From Candidatus Accumulibacter regalis (GTDB taxonomy: Bacteria > Pseudomonadota > Gammaproteobacteria > Burkholderiales > Rhodocyclaceae): a stretch of DNA of 42,247 bases. The translations under genes were made by a program, and so were the position numbers. Below, one piece after another: positions 33,038-41,274 of this stretch. Every line of letters begins with the position of its first letter. The stretch's first letter is position 1. Under the pieces are notes generated by a model that was not told the DNA's origin, ran no database searches, and was given only the letters and a program-made list of their open reading frames with translations. Where the stretch lies: assembly GCA_000585075.1 (NCBI GenBank), contig JEMY01000011.1, forward strand, positions 378 through 42,624. Reading direction: 5' to 3'.

Positions 33038-33654
33038 CTACTGCCTTAGAGGCTATTTCAAAAGACCTGGATTGGCGCGAAAGCGAAATTGCAGGGATGC
33101 GAATTCTCCTTTCTTCGACTGGAATTTCTGCAGGTCAACGCATGGGGCTATTGCGTGCTTCGTGGGCAATGCTATATGCTCACTACGAGGGGTTCTGCAA
33201 GGAGGCGTTAACGATATTCTTTGACGCTATTAGTGCTTCCGGCGCGGTTTGCTCAGATTTGCCGCTGCCAACGCAATTATACGCGCTGGCGCAACGACTG
33301 AGGAACTTGCGGCAGATGACCGACCAGGATTTACTACAGACCGTTGTAGACTTTAGTTCGTGCCACCTTGGAGCGTTGCCACATTTTCCAGAAGTCGATA
33401 CAAAATCGAACCTATGGCCTAATGTGCTAGTAGATTTGCTTGAGTCCGCAGACTTGAGTGCGGATAAGGTTAAGGAAAACCAAGTAAAACTTAGGACGCT
33501 GGTCAGTCGCCGAAACGACATTGCTCATGGGAAGAGCGACATGATCTCCGAGGTGGCGTATTACCTCACATTTGAAAAGGTAGTCTATGACGTGATGTAT
33601 GACTTAGCCTTTCAAATTGATCATCGACTGAGCATTCCTCCATATTCCGCGTAA
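33034..33654 (+). CDS. HEPN-domain protein (MAE_28990/MAE_18760-like), putative RNase
   Basis: The 206-residue helical product contains LLRASWAMLYAHYEGFCKEAL near the N-terminus and the HEPN R-x4-H signature R160-N-D-I-A-H165 followed by GKSD. HEPN domains with this motif are typically metal-independent RNases in toxin-antitoxin and abortive-infection systems. ATGA overlap with the DUF262 gene shows a two-gene operon. The likely arrangement is sensor/regulator (DUF262) plus RNase effector, which is inference from the pairing. Confidence 0.88.
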   Translation: MTTALEAISKDLDWRESEIAGMRILLSSTGISAGQRMGLLRASWAMLYAHYEGFCKEALTIFFDAISASGAVCSDLPLPTQLYALAQRLRNLRQMTDQDLLQTVVDFSSCHLGALPHFPEVDTKSNLWPNVLVDLLESADLSADKVKENQVKLRTLVSRRNDIAHGKSDMISEVAYYLTFEKVVYDVMYDLAFQIDHRLSIPPYSA

Positions 33655-34183
33655 AAATGTCCAAACCGTCGAGCCTGTTAGTTTTTCGCATTGAGCGGCT
33701 CGTTTCTGAAAGCTTGAAAGTTGCCTTTGGGTCGAGTGGGTGAGTTCGAGTAATGGAAAATATGCCGTTCCGACAGCTTTCCCGGCCAGCGGCCGCTAAC
33801 CGCCCCTGACCGGTCGCCGAACGTCTGATGTTTCAGCGTCGGCTTTGGCCGAGTTGTGTGCATTGGCCCTGTGGCAGCTTGCGAAGTACAGCAGCCGTTC
33901 AGATGGCTGCTTGCCGGAATTATCGAACGACCGCAATTGGCCGGTTGCCGACCGACGCTATTCTGCGCCCACCGGCTGCTTACCGCCGCGTAGCGGCCGG
34001 TCAGGCGAAGAAAGTCACCTGCGTAGCCGAATGACCGCTTTTGGCTGATCGCTGCAGGTCGACGTTGGCTTTTGAGAAAAGTCGCGACCGCTTCTTCTTG
34101 GCCGACAGCTGACATCCGTCGGCCCCTTGACGGCGCTCCTACCAAGAGCAAGCGCTCAAGCTCAAGCATGCCGAAACGCGCAG
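33655..34183. other. 529-bp intergenic region carrying the right copy of the long repeat
   Basis: It lies between the HEPN gene and the convergent minus-strand run. It is GC-rich, with several GGCCGGTT/CCGGCC fragments and the inverted-repeat partner at 33938-34080. A minus-strand frame covers most of it, but its composition is that of the repeat and no function is visible. Confidence 0.55.
33938..34080 (-). repeat. Long repeat, right copy (inverted partner of 20970-21110)
   Basis: The reverse complement matches the left copy over about 140 bp, with near identity across the middle 100 bp. With the left copy it defines a 13-kb segment containing all the integron-like and defence-like genes. 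Confidence 0.85.
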
Positions 34184-34699
34184 CTATCGGTAGTCCTCAC
34201 CCTCAATCCTTTCTACCGCGGCGTTGTGGATTAGTCTGATCACGCCTTCGGCGATCTGCCCACAGATCTCTTCGGGCAGGTTCAGTTCCTGACTCAGTCG
34301 ATTCATGGCCCCGAAGTGGCGCGTCAGCGCATGATCCATCTGGTCGAGATCAATGGAGGCCACTCCGGGGATCACCTCGATCGTGTCGCACAGGCAGCTT
34401 TCCAGAATCGGGATTGAGTCGTCGGCCTGGGAGAGGAAGAAGAACCAGTAGGGCCACTCTTGGTCGAGACGCTTCAAGTACGCGCGCACCTCGGGTATCT
34501 CAAAAAGCTCACGCGGGTCTTCGTTGTAACCATCGATTACCAGACTGACGCGACCGCAAAACTGAAGGGCAACATTTCGGTCAGCCGTCAGCTCGCGCAG
34601 AGATGCCAAGGGCTCATTGACGTCGCAGGTTTCCACCTGCTGGCGCGAGAACAACAAGACCACGGGTTCGGAAATGGCAGGTCGCAAGCGCTGGTTCAT
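34184..34699 (-). CDS. Unknown protein downstream of SRAP gene
   Basis: The 171-residue product starts MNQRLRPAISEPVVLLFSRQQ. It has an acidic, helix-rich body with YLKRLDQEWPYWFFFLSQADDSIP and LSQELNLPEEICGQIAEGVIRLI. No family is recognised and there is no signal peptide. The ATG overlaps the SRAP stop (34696-34699), so it is translationally coupled to it. It is the last gene of the minus-strand accessory run. Confidence 0.72.
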   Translation of the reverse strand: MNQRLRPAISEPVVLLFSRQQVETCDVNEPLASLRELTADRNVALQFCGRVSLVIDGYNEDPRELFEIPEVRAYLKRLDQEWPYWFFFLSQADDSIPILESCLCDTIEVIPGVASIDLDQMDHALTRHFGAMNRLSQELNLPEEICGQIAEGVIRLIHNAAVERIEGEDYR

Positions 34700-35376
34700 A
34701 CACGTTCCACGAACGTTGAGGAATCGTTGCGGGACGAATTGACCGCCCGGGTCACTGGGTAGGCGATCATATCGCCACCTTCGGCGGGGCGAAGCATCGC
34801 CCGCAGCGTTTCTGTATCGGTGTTGGCCGGGTCCAGCCATTCGTCGTAATCGTTGGCGGGCAAGATCGCGGGCATCCGGTCATGGATGGGCATCATCAAT
34901 GAATTGGCGGCGGTCGTGATGATGCAGCACGAGTGGATTTCCTCCCCGTTGGGCGATACCCATCGTTCCGTGAGCCCGGCAAACCCGAACAGCTCGCCTT
35001 CATCTCGTGGCCGAATGTAGTACGGCTGCTTTACCGCATGACCCGTTTCCTGCACGGACTTCCACTCGTAGAAACCGTTGGCAGGCACAAGGCATCTGCC
35101 GTGACGAAAGGCGGTGCGGAAAGCGGGTTTCTCCGCGACGGTCTCGCCACGGGCGTTGATGAGTTTCGCGCCGATGGTGGTGTCCTTGGCCCAGACCGGA
35201 ATCAGTCCCCATTGGTAGAGGCTGGCAACTCTCACGCTTTGCGATCCCGAATGAACCACCAGCGCCTTCGTCGTCGGTGCAATGTTGTAGTGCGGCGCGA
35301 AGTCGAACTCGTGATCCAGGTCAAACTGCTCCCGAATGCGGGAGGTCGGACCGTAGAGGGCATACCGACCGCACAT
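34696..35376 (-). CDS. yedK: SRAP/YedK-family DNA abasic-site protein
   Basis: The 226-residue product has the full SRAP signature: catalytic Cys2 in MCGRYAL, N31 in APHYNIAPT, E104 in NGFYEWK, and H165 in PIHDRMPAIL. YedK/HMCES proteins form covalent crosslinks with abasic sites in single-stranded DNA and protect them. On a conjugative element this could safeguard transferred single strands, which is inference. It starts 1 bp after the stop of the DUF6794 gene and overlaps the next gene. Confidence 0.95.
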   Translation of the reverse strand: MCGRYALYGPTSRIREQFDLDHEFDFAPHYNIAPTTKALVVHSGSQSVRVASLYQWGLIPVWAKDTTIGAKLINARGETVAEKPAFRTAFRHGRCLVPANGFYEWKSVQETGHAVKQPYYIRPRDEGELFGFAGLTERWVSPNGEEIHSCCIITTAANSLMMPIHDRMPAILPANDYDEWLDPANTDTETLRAMLRPAEGGDMIAYPVTRAVNSSRNDSSTFVERV

Positions 35377-35377
35377 C

Positions 35378-35659
35378 TCAATGGACCTTCGGAACGTCTT
35401 CGCGCAGACGACGCCAAAGTGCTTCTATGATCACCAGGGACGCATCATCGGCATTTCGCGTGCCCGTTGATTCCAGCAGCCGTCCGTTTCCCGAATGGAG
35501 ACCAAGGTGGTTGCGAATCCACGTCCCCAAACCGAAGTGCAAGCCGATGAGATCGGGTTCCGAAAGGAAAGCAATGCTTGCTTTGTCGTCGTCCGGCAGG
35601 GTGGCGATCACTACGCCGACCGCTTCGTCAATCGTCGCTGGCCACTGCTTTTGAGTCAT
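35378..35659 (-). CDS. DUF6794 domain protein
   Basis: The 93-residue product shows the DUF6794 pattern: QWPATIDEAVGVVIATLPDDD, then DLIGLHFGLGTWIRNHLGL and a later GNGRLLES. Function is not known. The ATG overlaps the thermonuclease stop by 4 bp (35656-35659). A longer in-frame start at 35713 would overlap that gene further and is not needed. Confidence 0.82.
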   Translation of the reverse strand: MTQKQWPATIDEAVGVVIATLPDDDKASIAFLSEPDLIGLHFGLGTWIRNHLGLHSGNGRLLESTGTRNADDASLVIIEALWRRLREDVPKVH

Positions 35660-36174
35660 CGGCGTTGGGCCTTCCGCCAATCCCATGGCGGGATCGGTGA
35701 AGCATCCGCCCAAAGCCCGGCGCGCTTGGCGCGCGCCTCGTGTTCCGCAAATTCATACCGCCCCGCGTCCTCGGCCGACTGATCCTTCGCGTACTTCTCG
35801 TACCACCACGCGAGCCCCATCGTGACCTGCGCAAGGCCTGCGTCCAGCGTCTTTGGGCAGGTCGGGCAGTCGGACGGTTGCACCATCACCTTGCCCACGA
35901 TACGGCGGTACCGGTCGCGCTTTTCCCAGTGGACATCGACCTCTTTGCCGAACACGAGCGCCGACATGCTTTGCTTGGACCGCTGCCCGTATGGCTGGGC
36001 CCTTTCGGGGGAATCGATTCCCCCGATCCTGATCTTGTGCTGCTGATGGTCGGCGTCGAGAACGGTGACGGTATCGCCATCGGCCACGCCCACCACCGTG
36101 CCAACCAACGTTTCCGCCCGGGCAGGGATGCTTGCCAGCAACAGAAACGCAAATACCAAATGTCCGGCCTGCAT
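35656..36174 (-). CDS. Secreted thermonuclease-family (SNase-like) nuclease
   Basis: The 172-residue product has a signal peptide (HLVFAFLLLASIPARA) and an SNase domain: GVADGDTVTVLDADHQQHKIRIGGIDSPERAQPYG, with the metal Asp, Arg and Glu motif, then DRYRRIVGKV with the second catalytic Arg. A C-terminal AWWYEKYAKDQSAEDAGRYEFAEHEAR helix region completes the fold. Such nucleases are common on conjugative elements and may degrade DNA in the periplasm; the benefit is not established. Confidence 0.92.
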   Translation of the reverse strand: MQAGHLVFAFLLLASIPARAETLVGTVVGVADGDTVTVLDADHQQHKIRIGGIDSPERAQPYGQRSKQSMSALVFGKEVDVHWEKRDRYRRIVGKVMVQPSDCPTCPKTLDAGLAQVTMGLAWWYEKYAKDQSAEDAGRYEFAEHEARAKRAGLWADASPIPPWDWRKAQRR

Positions 36175-36304
36175 TGTTCTCTCTTCTCCTTCCTCACCGT
36201 CGCCTCTGCAACAACCGGGTCATTGAGCTTTCATTCATGACACGCGCTGCGCGAGGCACTTTTCCCGTCGTGGCTTGCTCGCCGGACCGTAAAAGCTCGA
36301 ACAC

Positions 36305-36721
36305 TCAGTGCTCAAGCGCCAGGTCCACCAAGGCGCGCTCCTCGTTCTCCGTGGGTTTCCATTTGTACTCAGCGCGATACTGCCTCTCCGCCAGATACGG
36401 CCCAAAGTCGACGACCCGTTCGGCGGTGCCTGTCATCCCGAAGCCGAACATCTCCCCGGCCAGCATCAGCTTGCGCGATTGAAGGTCCGCGTCGACCCGC
36501 CCTTCCGGGTCCAGCGGAAGCACCATGTAGTCGATGCGGACCACCTCCACGGGCTTGCGATCGGCGAGTTCCACATAGACCATCGCACAGCGAACACGTT
36601 GGCCTGCATACTCAGGCATGGCTTCATTGAAGTCTCGATCGAAGAGGCGATCGAAGCGACGCAGGGGCACGCGGATGATCCGATCACCGTCAACAAACAT
36701 GACCCGAACGCCGATGCTCAT
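36305..36721 (-). CDS. Unknown protein of the minus-strand accessory run
   Basis: The 138-residue product starts MSIGVRVMFVDGDRIIRVPLRRFDRLF and has a mixed alpha/beta look with ELADRKPVEVVRIDYMVLPLDPEG. It ends KPTENEERALVDLALEH. No family or motif is recognised. It lies 130 bp upstream of the nuclease gene on the same strand and is probably part of the same transcript. Confidence 0.72.
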   Translation of the reverse strand: MSIGVRVMFVDGDRIIRVPLRRFDRLFDRDFNEAMPEYAGQRVRCAMVYVELADRKPVEVVRIDYMVLPLDPEGRVDADLQSRKLMLAGEMFGFGMTGTAERVVDFGPYLAERQYRAEYKWKPTENEERALVDLALEH

Positions 36722-36824
36722 ACCGAACTCCCCCTCACCCTTGAGGGTTCAACGTTGCCGCCACGTGTCCAAAGGGAAGTGACCGTTGGACCGCTGTCGG
36801 CTGCTGGGACGAAAAGTCCCCTCG

Positions 36825-37226
36825 TCAAAGCTGCCCCCGTTCAATTGCCTTACGGATCTCGGCGATCGGGTAGCCGACGATCACCCGCCGACTGCCAGTA
36901 GCGTCAAGATATATGAACACGGTGTCGTCGATCTGGTAGGTCATGTTCCATTCGATCATGAACCGTTCCGTCGTCTCGATGATTCGATTGGGCAAGGGAT
37001 CGCCATCCTCAGCAAGCTTAAGCGCCAAACCATCCTCAGGCTCGAGCAGCCATGCGTCGCCGCTTTGAGTCGAGAAGAAGACCAGCGAACCCAGGGTTAC
37101 CACACGAGCGTCGCGCTGAAAGGCGAGGCGCTGGATATACGAAACCTCACCGGTGACGCTGGCCTCATGTGCAGACAGGCAGCGCGCTTTACTTTGGATG
37201 GGCCACTTGCGTGCTTTTTTGCTCAT
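36825..37226 (-). CDS. Unknown protein of the minus-strand accessory run
   Basis: The 133-residue product has a basic N-terminus (MSKKARKWPIQSKAR). A beta-rich middle (VVTLGSLVFFSTQSGDAWLLEPEDGLALKLAEDG) and YQIDDTVFIYLDATGSRRVIVGYPIAEIRKAIERGQL follow. No function is recognised. It is 103 bp upstream of the next gene on the same strand. Confidence 0.7.
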   Translation of the reverse strand: MSKKARKWPIQSKARCLSAHEASVTGEVSYIQRLAFQRDARVVTLGSLVFFSTQSGDAWLLEPEDGLALKLAEDGDPLPNRIIETTERFMIEWNMTYQIDDTVFIYLDATGSRRVIVGYPIAEIRKAIERGQL

Positions 37227-37694
37227 GCGCTTTTACCCCCGTGCCGCCCGGGCTTGTTGTCTACGCGGACCGGCTTGTGCCATCAGTCAGCGAGTCGTCC
37301 CCGGCGCTCCCCCTGGGCGAAAATCTGAGAGGTGCTGCCGCCGCGAGACTTGCCCACTTCAGTTAGTGCCCCCGCCCCAGCGAAATCTCGCGACAAGCGC
37401 CACTCGAATATTGACGGTCTTTACGTCGTTTGTCATCACGACAGCTTCGGGCGCGCGGGCCGGGTTAGTGAGCTGCGGTTCGAGAAGGCAGCAACACTGA
37501 TCGTCGCCGAGCGGAGGTCCGTGCGCGCCGCGATCGCAGGCGACGATCGCCTTCGCTCCGGCCGAGCACCGCTTGCTTCACTGCATGCCTTGCACGAGGA
37601 CACGCTCGCGTCTTCCAGACGGCCAGTCCGGCGATCAATCAAGCTGGCCTTAGCGTCGTGCCGCGTGTCGTTGCCAGAAGCCGCAGCGCCCTGT
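37227..37694. other. 468-bp gap in the minus-strand run
   Basis: No convincing gene, hairpin or repeat is seen. Overlapping frames on both strands are Arg/Ser/Ala-rich artefacts of high GC. A promoter for the downstream minus-strand genes could lie at its left end. Confidence 0.4.
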
Positions 37695-38165
37695 TCACGC
37701 CGCCGCTTCAGCGCTCGGCACTTTCTGGTTAACGACGACGGCCGTTCCCTGGTAGGTGACTCTCGACACTCGCCATTGCGATCCAGCCTGGTCATAGTGG
37801 GCATTGCTCTTGCGAAGTCCCACAATGGCATTGGCCCCCATGGCAAGCCCCTGGCGTGCGAGGTCTAACAACGCTTGTTTCTCCGCCAGGCGGTACTCCC
37901 AGTCGGATGCTGCCTCAGTTTCGGACAGTGTCTCCACGTAGCCGATCGTTCTGACGGTCCGTTCGCCGGGAACGGCGTTCGTGGTGACCAGCAAGATCTC
38001 ATTTCTGATGCGCTTGAGCTGCTGCTCCAGTTGATCGAGCTGGCGTTTTGTGACCGCCTTCGATCGCCGATTCCAGCGGAACACGGCGATGACGAATAGC
38101 AGCAGCGCCAATAGCGGCAAAGTGCTGAAGATGGCGCTGGTTTGTGATGCAGCGGCGATAGTCAT
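37695..38165 (-). CDS. Membrane-anchored YbjQ/DUF74-like protein
   Basis: The 156-residue product has one N-terminal transmembrane helix (IFSTLPLLALLLFVIAVF), a basic linker, a coiled-coil-like stretch (KRQLDQLEQQLKRI) and a C-terminal YbjQ-like domain. That domain shows LLVTTNAVPGERTVRTIGYV, GANAIVGL and YQGTAVVV. YbjQ proteins form pentamers of unclear function. The ATG at 38165 has GGAGGC upstream and is preferred over a TTG at 38177. It is divergent from the signal peptidase gene, so the 187-bp gap must carry both promoters. Confidence 0.8.
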   Translation of the reverse strand: MTIAAASQTSAIFSTLPLLALLLFVIAVFRWNRRSKAVTKRQLDQLEQQLKRIRNEILLVTTNAVPGERTVRTIGYVETLSETEAASDWEYRLAEKQALLDLARQGLAMGANAIVGLRKSNAHYDQAGSQWRVSRVTYQGTAVVVNQKVPSAEAAA

Positions 38166-38288
38166 GGAGGCCTCCAATCAGTTGATGACCGTTCCAGATT
38201 CTCACGGGTCCGCAAAACTGCAAGCACCTACCGGCATAACGCTCGTTACCCGCCCTAGCCTGCACGGATTCCCGATTTTCTTGCCGCT

Positions 38289-38315
38289 GAAAAGCGTCAC
38301 CGCAGGGCGTATTTC
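38289..38315 (+). promoter_or_regulatory. Conjugation-operon palindrome, copy 2
   Basis: GAAAAGCG, an 11-bp spacer, then CGTATTTC form an inverted repeat with 6 of 8 matching positions, in the same layout as copies at 4839 and 41275. Its right edge is 38 bp before the signal-peptidase start. It could also affect the divergent YbjQ-like gene. Confidence 0.62.
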
Positions 38316-38352
38316 CAAATCCTGACGCTTGCGACGCCGATACAGTGGCGGC

Positions 38353-38835
38353 ATGTCTATCCGTCTTTTCGATCTTGCGGGACGTTGGTTTCCGCTGCTG
38401 CTTTGGGTCATTGCCGCCCATTTGGCGTTTGGCCGCGCCTATCTGTTCGCCTTGAACCTCACCGAAAGCCTTCCCGGCACGCTCTTTCTGGTCGAGAAAA
38501 ACGTGATGCCAGCGCGCGGGGACCTGGTGGCCTTCCGGTGGGAGGCCAACCGGCCCTATCCGCGCGGGTGCCTGTTCCTCAAACGCTTGATCGGCTTGCC
38601 CGGCTCCGTCGTCACCGCGACAGGGCGAGATTTCCGGGTAGATGGCGAGCCGGTCGGTCGTGCCAAGGAGCGCGCCAGGACCGGCGAGCCCCTGGACACT
38701 GGCCCGGTCGGAATCATTCCCGACGGGCGCTACTACGTTGCCGGCTCGCATCCCGACAGTCTTGATTCACGCTATCGGCTGACCGGCTGGGTGAGTCGGC
38801 AGCAGATCGTCGGGAAAGCGTATCGGGTCTTCTGA
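38353..38835 (+). CDS. Conjugative transfer signal peptidase (TraF/TrhF type, S26)
   Basis: The 160-residue product has one N-terminal transmembrane helix (FPLLLWVIAAHLAFG), then catalytic Ser39 in LTESLPGTLFLV and the Lys77 general base in FLKRLIGLPGS. A late GSHPDSLDSRYRL motif matches the S26 family. Such peptidases mature the conjugative pilin or other Tra exports. In SXT/IncA-C-type systems the trhF-like gene stands just before traW, and here traI has come between. The ATG at 38353 avoids an implausible basic extension from 38329. Confidence 0.9.
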   Translation: MSIRLFDLAGRWFPLLLWVIAAHLAFGRAYLFALNLTESLPGTLFLVEKNVMPARGDLVAFRWEANRPYPRGCLFLKRLIGLPGSVVTATGRDFRVDGEPVGRAKERARTGEPLDTGPVGIIPDGRYYVAGSHPDSLDSRYRLTGWVSRQQIVGKAYRVF

Positions 38836-38836
38836 A

Positions 38837-39178
38837 GTGCGACGCACCGGGTCTTGGGGAATCCTCGCCGACTGCGCTGTACGCGAGGTTGCCCAACGCT
38901 CCAAGCGCCTGTGGATCGCCGTCCTCCATCAAGCGATCGAAGATGCCAAGGGCAACACACGATCGGCCGAGAAATCGGCAAGCACCGTCGAAGGCGTGCA
39001 GCGGGACGCCCTGATCTGGATTTTTCGCGACCAATCCAGGGTCGGCAATTCCTTCCACGCAATCTGCGACCTCCTCGATCTCGACCCGGATCAGGCGCGC
39101 CAGCGCCTTCGCCGTGTGCCCGCGATTCGGCGCGGCTTGCACCGAACCCGGCTGGATGTGGGCCAAGGGGAGGGCTGA
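38837..39178 (+). CDS. Small basic helical protein between peptidase and relaxase genes
   Basis: The 113-residue product starts with GTG one base after the peptidase stop. A central RDALIWIFRDQSRVGNSFHA, then ICDLLDLDPDQARQRLRRVP, looks like a small helical DNA-binding-type module found in phage and plasmid proteins. That is a similarity by eye. It sits 3 bp before traI. It may be a relaxosome accessory or regulator, which is inference from position and charge. Confidence 0.7.
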   Translation: MRRTGSWGILADCAVREVAQRSKRLWIAVLHQAIEDAKGNTRSAEKSASTVEGVQRDALIWIFRDQSRVGNSFHAICDLLDLDPDQARQRLRRVPAIRRGLHRTRLDVGQGEG

Positions 39179-39181
39179 CCG

Positions 39182-41242
39182 ATGTTCGGCTTGATCAGGA
39201 AAGCGATTCGGCAGAATAACCAAGGCCAAAAACCGTCGGCAAGCCTTCCCGTAACCCCGCCGTCGGAGCAGACCATGGACGACGAGATCCCACGCTACCC
39301 GCCGTTCATGAAGGGCTTACCGGCAACACACCCGGACAAACTCATCGAGACGCAGCAGGAGCTGATCGGCCAAATCCGCGAAGCCGGCCTTGCGTCTTCG
39401 GAAATCTTCGAGCAGTTCTATCGGCAGTCCCTGCGTCGCTTTGCTTCCTATGCCCACCTCCTGCCGGCCAGCCAGACGCATCATCATCGCGGCGCCGGTG
39501 GGCTGCTGCGTCACGCGGCCGAAGTCGCCCTGTGGTCGCTCCAGTCGGGTGATCGCGTGCTTCTGCCCGGAGAGCAGGCGCCGCGCCGCCGCCGCGAACT
39601 CCAGCCGCGCTGGCATCTGGCGGTATTCCTTGCCGCCCTTTGCCACGACGTTGGCAAACCGGTCACCGACCTGGCCGTCACCAGCCGGGATGGCGCGCAG
39701 GTCTGGAACCCCTTCGTCGAAGATCTCTACGGCTGGGCCAGCCGGCATCAGGTGGATCGCTACTTCCTGCATTGGCGCGAGAATCGTGGCAAGAAACACC
39801 AGGCCATTTCCGTCCTGATTGCCGAACGCATCATCAGTCCACAGGGTCTGGCCTGGATCGCCGCGGCTGACACCGAGCTGGTGCTGTGGATGATGGAAAC
39901 GATCAACGGCTTACCCAGCGCCGAGAATCCGATTCACGATCTCGTCATTCGCGCGGATCAGACGAGCGTCGAGCGCGACCTGCGCAGTCTCGGCGTCGCC
40001 TTCACCGGCTACGAGATCGGCCTGCCGGTCGAACGCTTCCTTGTCGACATCATGCGCCGGCTGGTTCGTGAGGGAACCTGGGGAGTCAATCAACCGGGCT
40101 CGCGACTCTGGCATATCGATGGGCATCTCTACCTGATCTGGCCGGCCGCTGGCGAGGAAATTGCCGCCCTCATTCATCAGGAAAAGATTCCGGGCTTGCC
40201 GAGAACGCCGAACAGTCTTCTCGATATGCTCGTGGAACGGCAGTTGGCGAGTGTTCGCGAGGATCGTGCCGACGGCCATCGCTACTGGGTGATCGCTCCG
40301 GCGGTGCTGGCCGAGAAGATCTCGAACATCCGACTGACGGCGATCAGGCTTCGTGAGCCGGGGCTGCTCATCGAGCCCGCGTCGCCCTGCGTTCCGGGAA
40401 GAGTCCTCTATCCGGACGAACCCGTAGCAGAGGCGCCTGAGTTGCCGGCAACGCGGTCATCGCCGCCGATCGAGTCAGCTGTTTCCGCTACGGCCGGTGG
40501 AATATCGGAGCTTCCTGCCAACCCAGAGCCCACGCCCAACCTGCCAGCGGCGGGCAGCGATCAGCTCGACGGTGCCGTCGGCGAAGCATTACGGGCCCTT
40601 GCACACGACCTTCAGGCGGGCAAGAAAGCTGCCGAGACTCTGGTCCACATCGACCCCTCCGGCGTGTTGTGTCTGAAGTGGCCCGATGCGCTCACTGGCT
40701 GCGGTCTGGACAGCAAGGCGATCCTCGACGAGCTGTCGCACCGCAACTGGCTGGCGCTTGATCCTTTGGCACCGTTTCGCAAGGTGACCGAGATCAAGGT
40801 CGAGCACGGTCAGCCGTGGAAAGTGATTCGCCTCCAGCCAGCGGTCAAGCAGCTCATGGCCATCGGAAACCTACAGCCCAAACCCGCAACCACAGCGCCT
40901 CCAGCTACCCCACCCGATCAGGAAGCCAGGCCGAGCCAGGGCAAGACCAAGAACCCCGGTGAAGACGAGCGGCTGAAGTTGATTCAGGGCATCGTCGCCA
41001 CCTTGCGCGACGGCGTAAAAACTGGCGTCCTGACATCAGAGCGGGAGGGGAACTTCACCTGGATTCCCTCCCGCCAGGCCGAACCCCTGTTGGTCGAGCG
41101 ACTCCAGCTGGCCAGGATGCAGATCCTGCGCCTGGGGAGCGTCGTCCCGGACGTGTTTCTGTGTCAAACGCGGAATCGGGCGCATTGCTACCGAATTCCC
41201 GTCCGGCCCGCTGGCGACGGCAGCCAGAAGCGGAGCGCGTAG
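39182..41242 (+). CDS. traI: MOBH-family relaxase TraI
   Basis: The 686-residue product has the TraI_2 N-terminal domain typical of MOBH relaxases. The metal-binding His cluster is H100-H101-H102 in QTHHHRGAGGLLRHAAEV and the HD motif is C154-H155-D156-VGKPV. A Pro-rich linker (about 410-470) precedes a C-terminal domain with PSGVLCLKWPDALTGCGLDSKAIL and SEREGNFTWIPSRQ. MOBH relaxases nick the origin of transfer and lead the strand into the recipient. No oriT can be named here. traD, the usual neighbour, is not in the window. Confidence 0.94.
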   Translation: MFGLIRKAIRQNNQGQKPSASLPVTPPSEQTMDDEIPRYPPFMKGLPATHPDKLIETQQELIGQIREAGLASSEIFEQFYRQSLRRFASYAHLLPASQTHHHRGAGGLLRHAAEVALWSLQSGDRVLLPGEQAPRRRRELQPRWHLAVFLAALCHDVGKPVTDLAVTSRDGAQVWNPFVEDLYGWASRHQVDRYFLHWRENRGKKHQAISVLIAERIISPQGLAWIAAADTELVLWMMETINGLPSAENPIHDLVIRADQTSVERDLRSLGVAFTGYEIGLPVERFLVDIMRRLVREGTWGVNQPGSRLWHIDGHLYLIWPAAGEEIAALIHQEKIPGLPRTPNSLLDMLVERQLASVREDRADGHRYWVIAPAVLAEKISNIRLTAIRLREPGLLIEPASPCVPGRVLYPDEPVAEAPELPATRSSPPIESAVSATAGGISELPANPEPTPNLPAAGSDQLDGAVGEALRALAHDLQAGKKAAETLVHIDPSGVLCLKWPDALTGCGLDSKAILDELSHRNWLALDPLAPFRKVTEIKVEHGQPWKVIRLQPAVKQLMAIGNLQPKPATTAPPATPPDQEARPSQGKTKNPGEDERLKLIQGIVATLRDGVKTGVLTSEREGNFTWIPSRQAEPLLVERLQLARMQILRLGSVVPDVFLCQTRNRAHCYRIPVRPAGDGSQKRSA

Positions 41243-41274
41243 CCGCGGCAACCATCATCGCCCCATGCCGAGGC

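Noticed and set aside
33678-34169. Minus-strand frame covering the right repeat copy
   Set aside because: Its sequence is the repeat itself, and the left copy is not open in the same way.
37332-37868. Overlapping frames on both strands between 37.3 and 37.9 kb
   Set aside because: They overlap the YbjQ-like gene end and have low-complexity Arg/Ser/Ala content.
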